Virus record (IMG/VR): IMGVR_UViG_3300025645_000191 | Span: 1-37,254 of that record | Source: a virus | Direction: 5' to 3' (one strand) | DNA: 37,254 bases | Shown here: piece by piece, positions 22,165-30,879 of the stretch | Numbering within the stretch: position 1 is the first letter of the stretch | Layout of the letters: each line of letters begins with the position of its first letter | Made by a program: the position numbers and the translations under genes | Notes under the pieces: model-generated | Databases searched by the model: none | Told to the model about the DNA's origin: nothing | The model's input: the letters and a program-made list of their open reading frames with translations, nothing else

Positions 22165-24101
22165 AAATAAAAGTAAACACTTCAGGTGCAGTTTCTAATG
22201 TTAATAATCTTAATAAAGAAATAGGTAATACAAAAAAAGAAACAGAAGAGAGCGGTGCCGCATTATCTGGAATGTCTGGTAAAATAGATAGCCTAACAGG
22301 TGGTGCGATTACTAAGTTTAAAGGATTGACAAGTGCTTTAGGTGGTGTCGCAGGTGGTTTTAAAAGTATTGGAGCGGCTATTGCTTTAAGTGGTTTAGGT
22401 TTATTAATTATTACAATTGCGGCAGTAGCTTCGGCATTTAATTCAAGTGAAGAAGGGCAAAACAAATTTGCCAAGTTAATGGGAGTTATTGGATCTGTAA
22501 CTGGTAATTTAATTGATTTACTTTCTGATTTTGGAGAGCTTGTTATTTCAGTTTTTGAAAACCCTAAAAAAGCTATTGAGGACTTTGCTAATCTTATAAA
22601 GCAGAATATAGTTAATCGTTTTAATGGACTATTAGAGTTAATTCCACAACTAGGCAAGGCAATTGGTTTACTTTTTGAAGGTAAATTTGTTGAAGCTGGT
22701 AAGGTTGCGGCAGATGCGGCTGCAAAAGTAACACTAGGAGTTGATGGAATAAGTGCAAGTATAGAAAATGCGACTAATAAAACAAAGTCATTCATTGCAG
22801 AACTTCAAAGAGAGGCTGCAATTGCGGCTCAAATAGCAGATAAAAGAGCAAAAGCGGATACGACAGAAAGAAATTTAATTGTAAAGAGGGCTGAGGCAGA
22901 TGAAAAGATTGCAATACTTAGAGAAAAATCATTATTAAGGGATCAGTTTTCAGCTAGAGAAAGAATTAAATTTTTAAAAGAGGCTTCAAGTATTGAGGAA
23001 AATATAACTAATAAAGAAATACAAACTGCAATATTAAGGCGTGATGCAATAATTGAAGAAAATAAATTATCTAAATCTAACAAAGAAGCATTAAGAGAAG
23101 AGGAAGAGTTAAAGGCAAAAGTAATACAATTAAATACTTCAAGATTACAAGGTCAAAGACGTTTAACTGCATCTATTCAATCATTACAATTAGAAGAACA
23201 AGGTGCTTATAAAGCAACTGCTGATGCAAGAAAAAAGATTACAGAAGATGAAAGAAAGTTAAAAGAGGATGCAATTAAAAAAGACTTTGACGCAGCTAAA
23301 GTTATAAGCGATAAAGCTAAAGAAGAAAACTTAACAGAGTCAAGAACTGCTATTGAAAACCTTACAGCTAAATATGAAGAGGAAAAATTATTGCTAGAAA
23401 AAAGTAATATGGAAACCTTAGATTTAGAAATTCAATACTTAAACAACCTAAACGATTTAAATGTAGCTGCTGGATTAATCGAGTTAGAAAATAAAAAGAA
23501 AAAAGAGGCTGAATTAAAAGCAATTGACGACAAGGCAAAAGCAGATCAAATAGCAGCAGAAAAGGCAGTTGCAGACGCAAAAAAAGAAATACAAGATTCC
23601 ACTATAAATAATATAAGTTCAGGGATTAATTTAATTTCTCAATTAGCTGGTAAAAATAAAACATTGCAAAAGGCGTCTATTATTGCAGAGAGTGCTTTAG
23701 GTATAGGTAAGTCAATAATAGCCACTACATCATCAAACATAGCAACTGTTGCTCAGGGTGCTGCTTTAGCGATTCCAACAGGCGGAGCGTCTGTTGCTGC
23801 TGCTGGCGCATTAGTTACTGCAAATAATATAGGTTTAGGAATTGGTATTGCTTCAAATATTGCTGCAACTGCAAAAGCGTTAAGTTCTTTAGGAGGTGGT
23901 TCTGCTCCAACAGGCGGCTCTGTTCCAACAGGTGGTGCAGCAGCTCCGTCTTTTAACCTAGTACAAGGAACAGGAAGCAACCAGATTGCACAAAGTTTAG
24001 CAACAGATAGACAACCTTTGAAAGCTTATGTAGTGTCTTCAAGCATTACAAGTCAACAAGAATTAGATAGAAATGCAAACAACGAGGGAACAATTGGTTA
24101 A
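22143..24101 (+). CDS. Tape measure protein
   Basis: This encodes 652 residues. The start is ALTKEIEIKVNTSGAVSNVN. A hydrophobic segment at 75-99 (SIGAAIALSGLGLLIITIAA) is followed by long charged coiled-coil stretches (about 215-510), then a Gly/Ala-rich hydrophobic segment (about 525-600). This is the usual tape measure layout. At about 0.15 nm per residue it would set a tail near 100 nm, an inference from the known rule. It lies downstream of the tip and fibre-like genes rather than before them. Confidence 0.85.
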   Translation: MALTKEIEIKVNTSGAVSNVNNLNKEIGNTKKETEESGAALSGMSGKIDSLTGGAITKFKGLTSALGGVAGGFKSIGAAIALSGLGLLIITIAAVASAFNSSEEGQNKFAKLMGVIGSVTGNLIDLLSDFGELVISVFENPKKAIEDFANLIKQNIVNRFNGLLELIPQLGKAIGLLFEGKFVEAGKVAADAAAKVTLGVDGISASIENATNKTKSFIAELQREAAIAAQIADKRAKADTTERNLIVKRAEADEKIAILREKSLLRDQFSARERIKFLKEASSIEENITNKEIQTAILRRDAIIEENKLSKSNKEALREEEELKAKVIQLNTSRLQGQRRLTASIQSLQLEEQGAYKATADARKKITEDERKLKEDAIKKDFDAAKVISDKAKEENLTESRTAIENLTAKYEEEKLLLEKSNMETLDLEIQYLNNLNDLNVAAGLIELENKKKKEAELKAIDDKAKADQIAAEKAVADAKKEIQDSTINNISSGINLISQLAGKNKTLQKASIIAESALGIGKSIIATTSSNIATVAQGAALAIPTGGASVAAAGALVTANNIGLGIGIASNIAATAKALSSLGGGSAPTGGSVPTGGAAAPSFNLVQGTGSNQIAQSLATDRQPLKAYVVSSSITSQQELDRNANNEGTIG

Positions 24102-24107
24102 ACATTT

Positions 24108-24137
24108 TTGTAACAAAATAACACTTTAATAGTTATA
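24108..24137 (+). promoter_or_regulatory. Candidate phage late promoter B
   Basis: TTG (24108-24110), a 19-base spacer and TAGTTATA (24130-24137) come 5 bases before the ATG at 24143. The 16-base core TTGTAACAAAATAACA matches element A exactly. It separates the tail genes from the capsid genes. Confidence 0.6.
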
Positions 24138-24142
24138 ATAGT

Positions 24143-25249
24143 ATGACAACCTACGAAGCAGAATTTAACGAGGAAGAAGTAGCTGGAGTTTATGCCATTA
24201 GTTTGGTAGAATCGCCAGCAATGGAAGGTAATTTTATTGCATTAAATAAACAAGAGGCTATACAATTTAAGGAAGTTGATGTAGAGCAACGCATTTTAAT
24301 GGGTTTGGTTTTAGAACCTAACAAACCAATTTATAGAAATCAAAACGGGGAGGAATTTAATATTGTTTTTAGCGAAGAAACTATTAAAAAATTAAGCTAT
24401 AACTTTTTCAAATCTAACTCACAAAAAAATTCTACAATTGAGCATGATGCAAAGCAAAGAATTGAAGGAGTTACTTTTGTTGAAAGTTGGTTAGTTGAGA
24501 ATCCTGAAAATGATAAGTCTTCAAACTTTGGCTTTAGTTATCCAAAAGGCAGTTGGGTTGCAACTATGAAAATAGACAACGATGAAATTTGGAGTGGTTA
24601 TGTTAAGACGGGAAAAGTAAAGGGTTTTAGTATTGATGCTATGCTCTCTTTAAAAGAAGTAAATTTTAAATCAAATATAAATATGTCAGAAGTTATTGAA
24701 AAAAATAACACTCTTTTAGAACGTTTGAGTTTTGCTTTAGGCATTACAGATAAACCAAAAGAAGAAGTAGTTATTAAATTAGGAACTATCAAGTCAATGG
24801 ACGGGCAACTAACATACGAGTTCGATGGAGATGCTCCAGCAGTTGGTTCTAATATGTCAGTAGTTGCAGAAGATGGTACAAAAATACCTGTTCCAATCGG
24901 AGAGTATGAAGTCGAAGGTGGTGCAATTGTAGTAGTTGCAGAAGAGGGAATTATTGCAGAGATTAAAGAAGTAGTTGCAACGGATGTTCCAGCACCTATG
25001 TCAGAAGCTCCAACAGTTTCAGCGACTCCAGAAGTTGAAAGCGATTTAGAAAAAGCTATCAAGTCTATTTTAGTAAAGTATTCAGAACAAAACAAATCTG
25101 AATTTGATGCTTTAAAATTAGAGTTGGCAGAAACTAAAAGTAAATTAGTAGAGTTATCAGCACAACCAAGTGCGAAACCTATTAAGGCTACACCAACACA
25201 AACAGGAACAAAATTAACATTAACACAAAGAATTAATAACAAATTATAA
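24143..25249 (+). CDS. XkdF-like prohead protease with scaffold-like C-terminus
   Basis: This encodes 368 residues. AGVYAISLVESPAMEGNFIA (14-33) is the hallmark of XkdF-type proteins. STIEHDAKQRIEGVTFVESW and GYVKTGKVKGFSIDAML continue the family domain to about residue 175. A charged linker and a helical C-terminus (about 300-345) look like a scaffold. The PBSX XkdF family is thought to act as prohead protease; catalytic residues cannot be fixed from here. It is followed directly by the major capsid gene. Confidence 0.7.
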   Translation: MTTYEAEFNEEEVAGVYAISLVESPAMEGNFIALNKQEAIQFKEVDVEQRILMGLVLEPNKPIYRNQNGEEFNIVFSEETIKKLSYNFFKSNSQKNSTIEHDAKQRIEGVTFVESWLVENPENDKSSNFGFSYPKGSWVATMKIDNDEIWSGYVKTGKVKGFSIDAMLSLKEVNFKSNINMSEVIEKNNTLLERLSFALGITDKPKEEVVIKLGTIKSMDGQLTYEFDGDAPAVGSNMSVVAEDGTKIPVPIGEYEVEGGAIVVVAEEGIIAEIKEVVATDVPAPMSEAPTVSATPEVESDLEKAIKSILVKYSEQNKSEFDALKLELAETKSKLVELSAQPSAKPIKATPTQTGTKLTLTQRINNKL

Positions 25250-25251
25250 TT

Positions 25252-26160
25252 ATGGCAAGTACATTGAATATTACAACTAACTTCGTAGGGGAAGTAGCTG
25301 GTGGATATATTGCAGAAATGGTAAAAGAAGCTAACACTATTAAAGATGGTTTAGTAACTATTTTACCTAACGTAGTGTCACCGCAATTTATTAGAAAAAT
25401 TGAAACCGCAGATGGTTTTGTAGATTATGCTTGTGGATGGACTCCAGCAGGTTCTGTTACGCTTTCTGAAAAAGAGTTAGCGCCAAAGAAAATAAAAGAG
25501 GATAGGGAATTTTGTAAAGAAGATTTTAGACAGTTATGGACAGCTCAGGAAATGGGATTCTCAGCTCATAATGATAATGGATTACCAGCAACAGAACAAG
25601 CGGCTATTTTGGCTGATATTGGAGAGAGAGTAGCAAGAAAAATAGACCAAGAAATTTGGAACGGTGATGGTTCAGATGGTAAATTAGCGGGATTAATTCC
25701 AGCATTTTTATTAGACGCAGATGTAATTGATGTTGCTACTCCAGTAGCTATAACTTCTGCAAATGTAGTAGCTGAATTAGGCAAATTTATTGATGCACAT
25801 ACAGACGAAATGTTACAAGCTGAGGCAGGTCATTATTTTGGAGTTTCTACAAATGTAATTCGCGCAATTAAAAGAGCTTACGGAACACAAGCAAGAGCAA
25901 ACGGAATCTTTTTAAATCCTAATGAATTTGATTTTGAAGGATATACTTTAACAGAAATTAAAGGATTACCTTCTAATACAATGGTAGGTTATAACAAAAA
26001 TAACGTTTTCTTTGGAACTGGCTTGCTTTCTGATTTAAACGAAATTAGAGTGAAAGATATGGATGAAACTGATTTATCAGGACAGGTTAGAACTAAAATG
26101 GTTATGACTGGTGGAGTTCAATATGCTTGGGGTGGTGAAGTTGTTTTATACAAAGCATAA
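25252..26160 (+). CDS. Major capsid protein
   Basis: This encodes 302 residues. KDGLVTILPNVVSPQFIRKI, DREFCKEDFRQLWTAQEMGF and VARKIDQEIWNGDGSDGKLA are characteristic of Bacteroidota phage capsid proteins with an HK97-like fold. The position after the protease/scaffold gene and the strong terminator just after it support this. It assembles the icosahedral shell. Confidence 0.85.
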   Translation: MASTLNITTNFVGEVAGGYIAEMVKEANTIKDGLVTILPNVVSPQFIRKIETADGFVDYACGWTPAGSVTLSEKELAPKKIKEDREFCKEDFRQLWTAQEMGFSAHNDNGLPATEQAAILADIGERVARKIDQEIWNGDGSDGKLAGLIPAFLLDADVIDVATPVAITSANVVAELGKFIDAHTDEMLQAEAGHYFGVSTNVIRAIKRAYGTQARANGIFLNPNEFDFEGYTLTEIKGLPSNTMVGYNKNNVFFGTGLLSDLNEIRVKDMDETDLSGQVRTKMVMTGGVQYAWGGEVVLYKA

Positions 26161-26171
26161 TAATAACAAAT

Positions 26172-26196
26172 AAAGGGTAGTTAATTCTACCCTTTT
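26172..26196 (+). terminator. Terminator after major capsid gene
   Basis: AAAGGGTAG (26172-26180) and CTACCCTTT (26187-26195) form a perfect 9-base stem with a 6-base loop, followed by a short T run. It probably trims or reduces the transcript past the capsid gene. Confidence 0.75.
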
Positions 26197-26212
26197 AAAA
26201 ACAAATATAAAT

Positions 26213-26725
26213 ATGGCATGTGATATTACAAAAGGTAGAGCAAAAGTCTGTAAAGATAGTATAGGGGGTAATAGTAAATTCTATCCTTTTAACTATTTAG
26301 AAGATGCTTTTACCGTAGTTAATGGAGTTGCGACAGCTATAAATCCAGCATTAACAGAAGTTTTTGCTTATGATTTAGAAGGTGATGGAAACACATTGAC
26401 TCAAAATTTCGTAGGAGAAAGAGCAAACGGAACATCTATAAACACTCAAACGTTAACTTTAATTCTTAAAAAAATGGATGCATCTACAAGTGCTGAAATG
26501 AATTTAATTGTCAAAGGTTATCCAATGGGAGTTGTAAAAGATAGAAACGGAAATTATCATTTGTTGGGAGCAGATGATGGTATTGATTTTACAGTTGATG
26601 CATCTACTGGAGGAGCTAAAACAGACTTAAATGGATATACTTTAACTGGAGTTGCTACTACTGGAAGCATTGCGCCTGTTATTGATCCTTTAATTATAGA
26701 CGACTTTTTAGCCTTAGTAGTTTAG
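26213..26725 (+). CDS. Structural protein, possibly major tail protein
   Basis: This encodes 170 residues. Its start CDITKGRAKVCKDSIGG and the part MGVVKDRNGNYHLLGADDGI, with a later GGAKTDLNGYTLTG, resemble the protein at 29261, so the two are paralogues. Proteins like this are common structural genes of Bacteroidota phages and could form the tail tube. The family role is not proven. It is flanked by two strong terminators, so it has its own transcript length. Confidence 0.5.
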   Translation: MACDITKGRAKVCKDSIGGNSKFYPFNYLEDAFTVVNGVATAINPALTEVFAYDLEGDGNTLTQNFVGERANGTSINTQTLTLILKKMDASTSAEMNLIVKGYPMGVVKDRNGNYHLLGADDGIDFTVDASTGGAKTDLNGYTLTGVATTGSIAPVIDPLIIDDFLALVV

Positions 26726-26751
26726 ATTTTTAGATTGGTTATTTTAAAATT

Positions 26752-26781
26752 AAACCCTTAATTAATTTTAAGGGTTTTTTT
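26752..26781 (+). terminator. Rho-independent terminator
   Basis: AAACCCTTAA (26752-26761) and TTAAGGGTTT (26768-26777) form a perfect 10-base stem with a 6-base loop, then T to 26781. It is immediately followed by late promoter element C, marking the end of one transcript and start of the next. Confidence 0.85.
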
Positions 26782-26811
26782 ATGTAACAAAACAACATTA
26801 ATTTAGTTTTA
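26782..26811 (+). promoter_or_regulatory. Candidate phage late promoter C
   Basis: ATG (26782-26784), a 19-base spacer and TAGTTTTA (26804-26811) come 5 bases before the ATG at 26817. The core ATGTAACAAAACAACA differs from elements A and B at two bases. It lies directly after a terminator, as expected of a promoter. Confidence 0.6.
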
Positions 26812-26816
26812 ATAGT

Positions 26817-27128
26817 ATGAACGTAGTCAATCCAAACAACACAACGCATACATTAACATTGGTACCTCGTTATTACGTTAGTGGTACTGTTGATTTATTT
26901 TTATATAATGAATCGACAACAGAGGAAACAAATGTATCTAATCTATATCTTATTGAAGATGGATATTTAACTATTACTTTTGATTTTACTTTTTTAGATC
27001 GTGATAAATATCAATATAAATTAGTAAGTGATTTAGAGATTGTTTACAGGGGTTTAATATTTGCCACAAGTGAAGATACAGAAAACTATTTAACAGATAA
27101 TAATACATACACTTACTACAATGAGTAA
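26817..27128 (+). CDS. Small head-region protein
   Basis: This encodes 103 residues, nearly all beta (TLTLVPRYYVSGTVDLFLYN). It starts five bases after late promoter C and overlaps the portal gene by eight bases. It probably has a structural or head-completion role by position. No family is recognised. Confidence 0.55.
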   Translation: MNVVNPNNTTHTLTLVPRYYVSGTVDLFLYNESTTEETNVSNLYLIEDGYLTITFDFTFLDRDKYQYKLVSDLEIVYRGLIFATSEDTENYLTDNNTYTYYNE

Positions 27129-28782
27129 AGACAATATAATTTTTTTAGAGTTAAATAATTACGTACGTCCAAAAATTGAAGAGAATAAATCTAAAAACTG
27201 GGTTTTAAACGGACGCAATAATGAATTTTATCAATACATAATTGATAGGCGTAATGGTTCGCCAACAAATGCAACTATTATTAATTCATTTGTTAATCTT
27301 ATTTACGGAAAAGGTTTAGCATATAGAGGTGATACTCTTCAAGAGTGGGCGAAATTTATTTCTGTTTTTTCAAAAAAAGAACAAAGAAAGGTAATTGATG
27401 ATTTAGAGTTATTTGGTGAGGCATCAATGCAAGTTATTAAAACAAAAGATAAAAAAGGATTAGCGGGTATTTATCATTTGCCAAAAGAAAAAGTAGTTCC
27501 TTCATTAGAAAATGAAGAGGGCGAAATTGAAAGTTATTGGTATTGTAAGGATTGGACTGATACAACTAAAAATAAACCTGATGAATTTAAAGCATTTGGA
27601 ACTTCTAACAATGAGATTGAAATCTATTGCATTTCACCTTATAAAGCTGGTAAGAATTACTTTAGTGATCCTGATTACTTGGCTGGATTACCTTATGCTG
27701 AAATGGAAGAGGAAATTGCAAACCTATATATCAACTCTATTAAAAAGGGGTTAAGTGCTGGCTATATTATTAATATTCCAAACGGAACTACTTTAACTCC
27801 AGAGGAGAAAGACAACTTAGAAAGACAAATAAAAGCTAAATTAACTGGCTCGCCTAATGCTATGAGTTTTGTAATGAACTTTCAAGCGGGTGATCAAGCC
27901 ATAACAGTTGAGGCTTTTCCTGTAAATGATAACATACATAAACAATGGGAATATTTAACAGGGGAGGCAAGACAACAATTATTAACCGCACATGGTGTTG
28001 TTAGTCCTATGTTATTTGGTATTAAAGATAGTACAGGACTTGGTAATAATGCAGATGAATTAGATACCGCAGAAGCTCAATTAATGAAGCGTGTAATTGC
28101 ACCTAAGCAATCGGTTTTTTTAGATGCTATTGATGATATATTAAACTATTATGAAATAAATTTAAACCTTTATTTCAAGCCATTAACTGAAGAGGCTATT
28201 ACTACTGATGTATCTATGAGTTCACATGTTTGTTGTTCGGATGAAAAAAAAAATCTTGACACGAGTATAGCTGATGAGTTAATTGGACTAGGAGAAGACA
28301 TAGGTGAAGAGTGGGTGTTGATTAAAAGTGAAGTATTAACAAGTGAAACGCAATTAGCTACAAGCACTGGAACGGCTAGACCAAATGCTAAAAGTGAGTT
28401 AGATGGGGATAAATTTAAATCAAGATTGCGTTATGATGGTGTAATAAGCGGAAATAGTAGAGAGTTTTGCCGCAAAATGATAAGTGCTAACAAACTTTAT
28501 AGAATTGAAGATATAAAAGCCATGAGTTCTAAGGTAGTTAATGAGGGTTGGGGACCAAATGGAGCTAATACTTATGACATTTTACTATATAAAGGCGGTG
28601 GAGCATGTAGGCATTTTTGGGTTAGAGAAACATATCAGCTTAAATCAGATGTTAATAATCCAAATGCAAAGGAAATTACACCAGCACAAGCAAGAAAAGA
28701 GGGTGAAATATTGCCTAAATTAGATAATAAGATATACCAAAAGCCAAACGATATGCCAAATAATGGTTTTTTAAACAAATAA
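27121..28782 (+). CDS. Portal protein with C-terminal extension
   Basis: This encodes 553 residues. The start (ELNNYVRPKIEENKSKNWVL), IINSFVNLIYGKGLAYRGDT and EARQQLLTAHGVVSPMLFGI (about 282-301) fit phage portal proteins of Bacteroidota. Residues 431-505 form a separate Cys/His-containing domain (Cys450, Cys496, His498, Trp500; phrase GGGACRHFW) like the end of Mu gpF-type minor head proteins. So the portal seems fused to a minor head domain. The portal ring is the DNA entry channel. Confidence 0.8.
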   Translation: MSKDNIIFLELNNYVRPKIEENKSKNWVLNGRNNEFYQYIIDRRNGSPTNATIINSFVNLIYGKGLAYRGDTLQEWAKFISVFSKKEQRKVIDDLELFGEASMQVIKTKDKKGLAGIYHLPKEKVVPSLENEEGEIESYWYCKDWTDTTKNKPDEFKAFGTSNNEIEIYCISPYKAGKNYFSDPDYLAGLPYAEMEEEIANLYINSIKKGLSAGYIINIPNGTTLTPEEKDNLERQIKAKLTGSPNAMSFVMNFQAGDQAITVEAFPVNDNIHKQWEYLTGEARQQLLTAHGVVSPMLFGIKDSTGLGNNADELDTAEAQLMKRVIAPKQSVFLDAIDDILNYYEINLNLYFKPLTEEAITTDVSMSSHVCCSDEKKNLDTSIADELIGLGEDIGEEWVLIKSEVLTSETQLATSTGTARPNAKSELDGDKFKSRLRYDGVISGNSREFCRKMISANKLYRIEDIKAMSSKVVNEGWGPNGANTYDILLYKGGGACRHFWVRETYQLKSDVNNPNAKEITPAQARKEGEILPKLDNKIYQKPNDMPNNGFLNK

Positions 28783-28784
28783 TT

Positions 28785-29273
28785 ATGGAATTTTTACTAA
28801 TAAATCCAAAAGAATTACCGATAAGCTCTATTATGGGCGGTAATATTGACATTGATAAGTATAGATATGCAGTAAGTGAGGTGCAAGTAAATGTAATTGA
28901 GCCGTTATTAGGGACGGAATTATATGATAAAATTTTAGAAGATGCAGAAGCTAATACTTTAAGCGGATTATATCTTGAATTATATACTAAATTCTTAAAA
29001 CATATAATAAAATATGAATCAATTGCTAGTTATATTGAAGTCGCTCCTTATTTAGTTACTAACGGAGGTGTATTCAAAAATGCTCCAGCAGATAAAGAGA
29101 TTGTAAGTTCTAGCGAGGTTAGTATTTTAGCATCTAGAAATCATAGTAAAGCACAAGTTTACGTTCAAAGATTTGAAAAATGGATATGTAAAAATACACT
29201 CCCTGAATATAAAAGATGGCAAGATGAAGTTAATGCACAAAACGTTAAAACAAGCGTTGGATGGTATCTATAA
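28785..29273 (+). CDS. Head-tail connector-like protein
   Basis: This encodes 162 residues, mostly helical. VSEVQVNVIEPLLGTELYDK and FEKWICKNTLPEYKRWQDEV are typical of the protein after the portal in Bacteroidota phages (DUF6712-like), taken as a head-tail adaptor. It begins two bases after the portal gene and overlaps the next by 13. Confidence 0.65.
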   Translation: MEFLLINPKELPISSIMGGNIDIDKYRYAVSEVQVNVIEPLLGTELYDKILEDAEANTLSGLYLELYTKFLKHIIKYESIASYIEVAPYLVTNGGVFKNAPADKEIVSSSEVSILASRNHSKAQVYVQRFEKWICKNTLPEYKRWQDEVNAQNVKTSVGWYL

Positions 29274-29812
29274 ATAGACAATGCAAAGACAATAAAGGCG
29301 GTATTGATAAGATTTATTTATTTAAACATCAAAACTACTTACGTTCTCAAATTATATTAAACGATAATATTTTAGTCACTTATCCTGACACAATTATTTA
29401 TGAATTTGAAGTTAATAACCAACCAAATGCAAACCAAACAAACCAAGAAAATGAAGGTGGTAAGTTTTTTGATTTAAGTATTAACTTTGATTTATCAGCA
29501 GAACTTGGAAAAGAATATAGTTATATGTTAGGGTTTGACTTTAATATAATAGTAAAAGATAGAAACGGTAAGTATAGGTTCTTAGGAAATAGAAATGGAT
29601 TAACATGTTCTGATGTTAAATACACAACTGGAGGTTCTAAAAATAGCTTAAACGGTGTTAGTTTATCGTTTAACGGAATGGAAGAAAAAGAAGCGTGGTA
29701 TATTAATAACTTAAACGACGCTGGTTTTACTATTTTTGGAGATGGAGAATTTTTACTACAAGAAAATGGAGATTTCATTTTACAAGAAGATGGATTTAAA
29801 ATAATATTATAA
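29261..29812 (+). CDS. Structural protein, paralogue of the gene at 26213
   Basis: This encodes 183 residues. FNIIVKDRNGKYRFLGNRNG, then TGGSKNSLNGVSLSF, aligns with MGVVKDRNGNYHLLGADDGI and GGAKTDLNGYTLTG of the protein at 26213. The C-terminus repeats the phrase LQENGDFILQEDGF, a small tandem motif seen at ends of tail proteins. It probably also has a tail or tube role. Confidence 0.5.
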   Translation: MVSINRQCKDNKGGIDKIYLFKHQNYLRSQIILNDNILVTYPDTIIYEFEVNNQPNANQTNQENEGGKFFDLSINFDLSAELGKEYSYMLGFDFNIIVKDRNGKYRFLGNRNGLTCSDVKYTTGGSKNSLNGVSLSFNGMEEKEAWYINNLNDAGFTIFGDGEFLLQENGDFILQEDGFKIIL

Positions 29813-30432
29813 TGGAAAATAAAAAAATAAGCGAATTAAATAGTGCGTCTTTACCTTTATCGGGTACTGAATTTGTGCCTATTGTTCAAGGTGGCGAAAC
29901 AAAAAAAGTAAATGTTAGTGAGTTAAAAACGGCTATTTCAGGCAGTTCTTTAGTTTGGAGTTATTTTTCATCAAATCAAGTAGCTGTAACAGGTACAGTT
30001 GCCAATACTATTATGGATGCAGTAGAAATACCTCCAGAATTTTTAGAAGCGGGTTTTTTAGAAGTTCAGATATTTATGAGGAGGAGTGGAAGTACAGCAC
30101 TAACAAGGTCTTTGCTATATTTTGGAACGGATGCAATAACTTTAGGAACAATAGTTGGGAAAAAAGCAATAAGCGGGACGGGTATTCTTAATAAAAGTTT
30201 TGACCGAACTATTATTTTTAATGATGATATATTAATATCAACTTCTCCTTCATTGGATGGATTTGATGACAATAGTACACCTGCAAGAGGCGATGCCTCT
30301 AATAACTATACAGTAGTCAGAGACCCTGTTTTTAATATATCTTCAAAAAATTTCTTACAAATTGTGACTTTAAATGCTGGCACTTCAGAAACAACAACTT
30401 TAGAAGGTTTTATCGTAAAAATATATAACTAA
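29812..30432 (+). CDS. Fibre-like structural protein
   Basis: This encodes 206 residues. The N-terminus KKISELNSASLPLSGTEFVP, then IVQGGETKKVNVSELK, is a widespread attachment module of phage fibre and tail proteins. The rest is beta-rich and resembles a compact receptor-binding head. It overlaps both neighbours by one base, and the next gene looks like a fibre assembly protein, so this is a likely receptor-binding candidate. Confidence 0.65.
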   Translation: MENKKISELNSASLPLSGTEFVPIVQGGETKKVNVSELKTAISGSSLVWSYFSSNQVAVTGTVANTIMDAVEIPPEFLEAGFLEVQIFMRRSGSTALTRSLLYFGTDAITLGTIVGKKAISGTGILNKSFDRTIIFNDDILISTSPSLDGFDDNSTPARGDASNNYTVVRDPVFNISSKNFLQIVTLNAGTSETTTLEGFIVKIYN

Positions 30433-30878
30433 TGGAAAAGAAATTATACTATACATGGAGCAATGAACATGATTTGCATTGTGCTTTTTTTACAGAAGAA
30501 AATAAACCAATTAATAGTCAATTAATCATTGAACCTTATATCCTAAAACCAATTTTATTAAATGGTGTTGTAGTAGAAGGAGCAACACAAGAAGAAGTCG
30601 AATTAGCTAATAAACCAATAGTTCCTGAAAGTATTTCAAGAATGCATTTGAAAATAGAATTATTAAAAAGACAAATTGAAATAACTGATATAATAGATAC
30701 AATAAATTCTATACCTGATAGTATGTTTCCTTTGATAGAAAAAAGAATAGCTATTATAAAGTTTAATGAAGCGGTAAGTTTTGACAGATATAATGCAGAT
30801 TTAAATTTAATAGGTACACTAATTGGATTAACACAAGAAGATTTAGATGATATTTTTATAAACGGTAATATTATATAA
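30432..30878 (+). CDS. Fibre-associated or tail fibre assembly-like protein
   Basis: This encodes 148 residues. ISRMHLKIELLKRQIEITDI and EKRIAIIKFNEAVSFDRYNA, in a helical C-terminus, follow the pattern of small proteins encoded after phage fibre genes that assist folding or attachment. The start is beta-like. The call is by layout and position only. Confidence 0.5.
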   Translation: MEKKLYYTWSNEHDLHCAFFTEENKPINSQLIIEPYILKPILLNGVVVEGATQEEVELANKPIVPESISRMHLKIELLKRQIEITDIIDTINSIPDSMFPLIEKRIAIIKFNEAVSFDRYNADLNLIGTLIGLTQEDLDDIFINGNII

Positions 30879-30879
30879 T

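Noticed and set aside
22121-22795. Long minus-strand open frame of 224 codons
   Set aside because: It lies opposite the tape measure gene, has a low-complexity Leu/Pro/Ser-rich product and no start leader; it is a shadow of the real gene.
24598-25242. Minus-strand open frame of 214 codons
   Set aside because: It is antisense to the XkdF-like gene, with a Ser/Ala/Thr-rich product and no promoter or leader.
27512-27754. Plus-strand frame of 80 codons inside the portal gene
   Set aside because: It overlaps the portal gene entirely in another frame and has a Lys/Leu/Ile-rich composition typical of a shadow.
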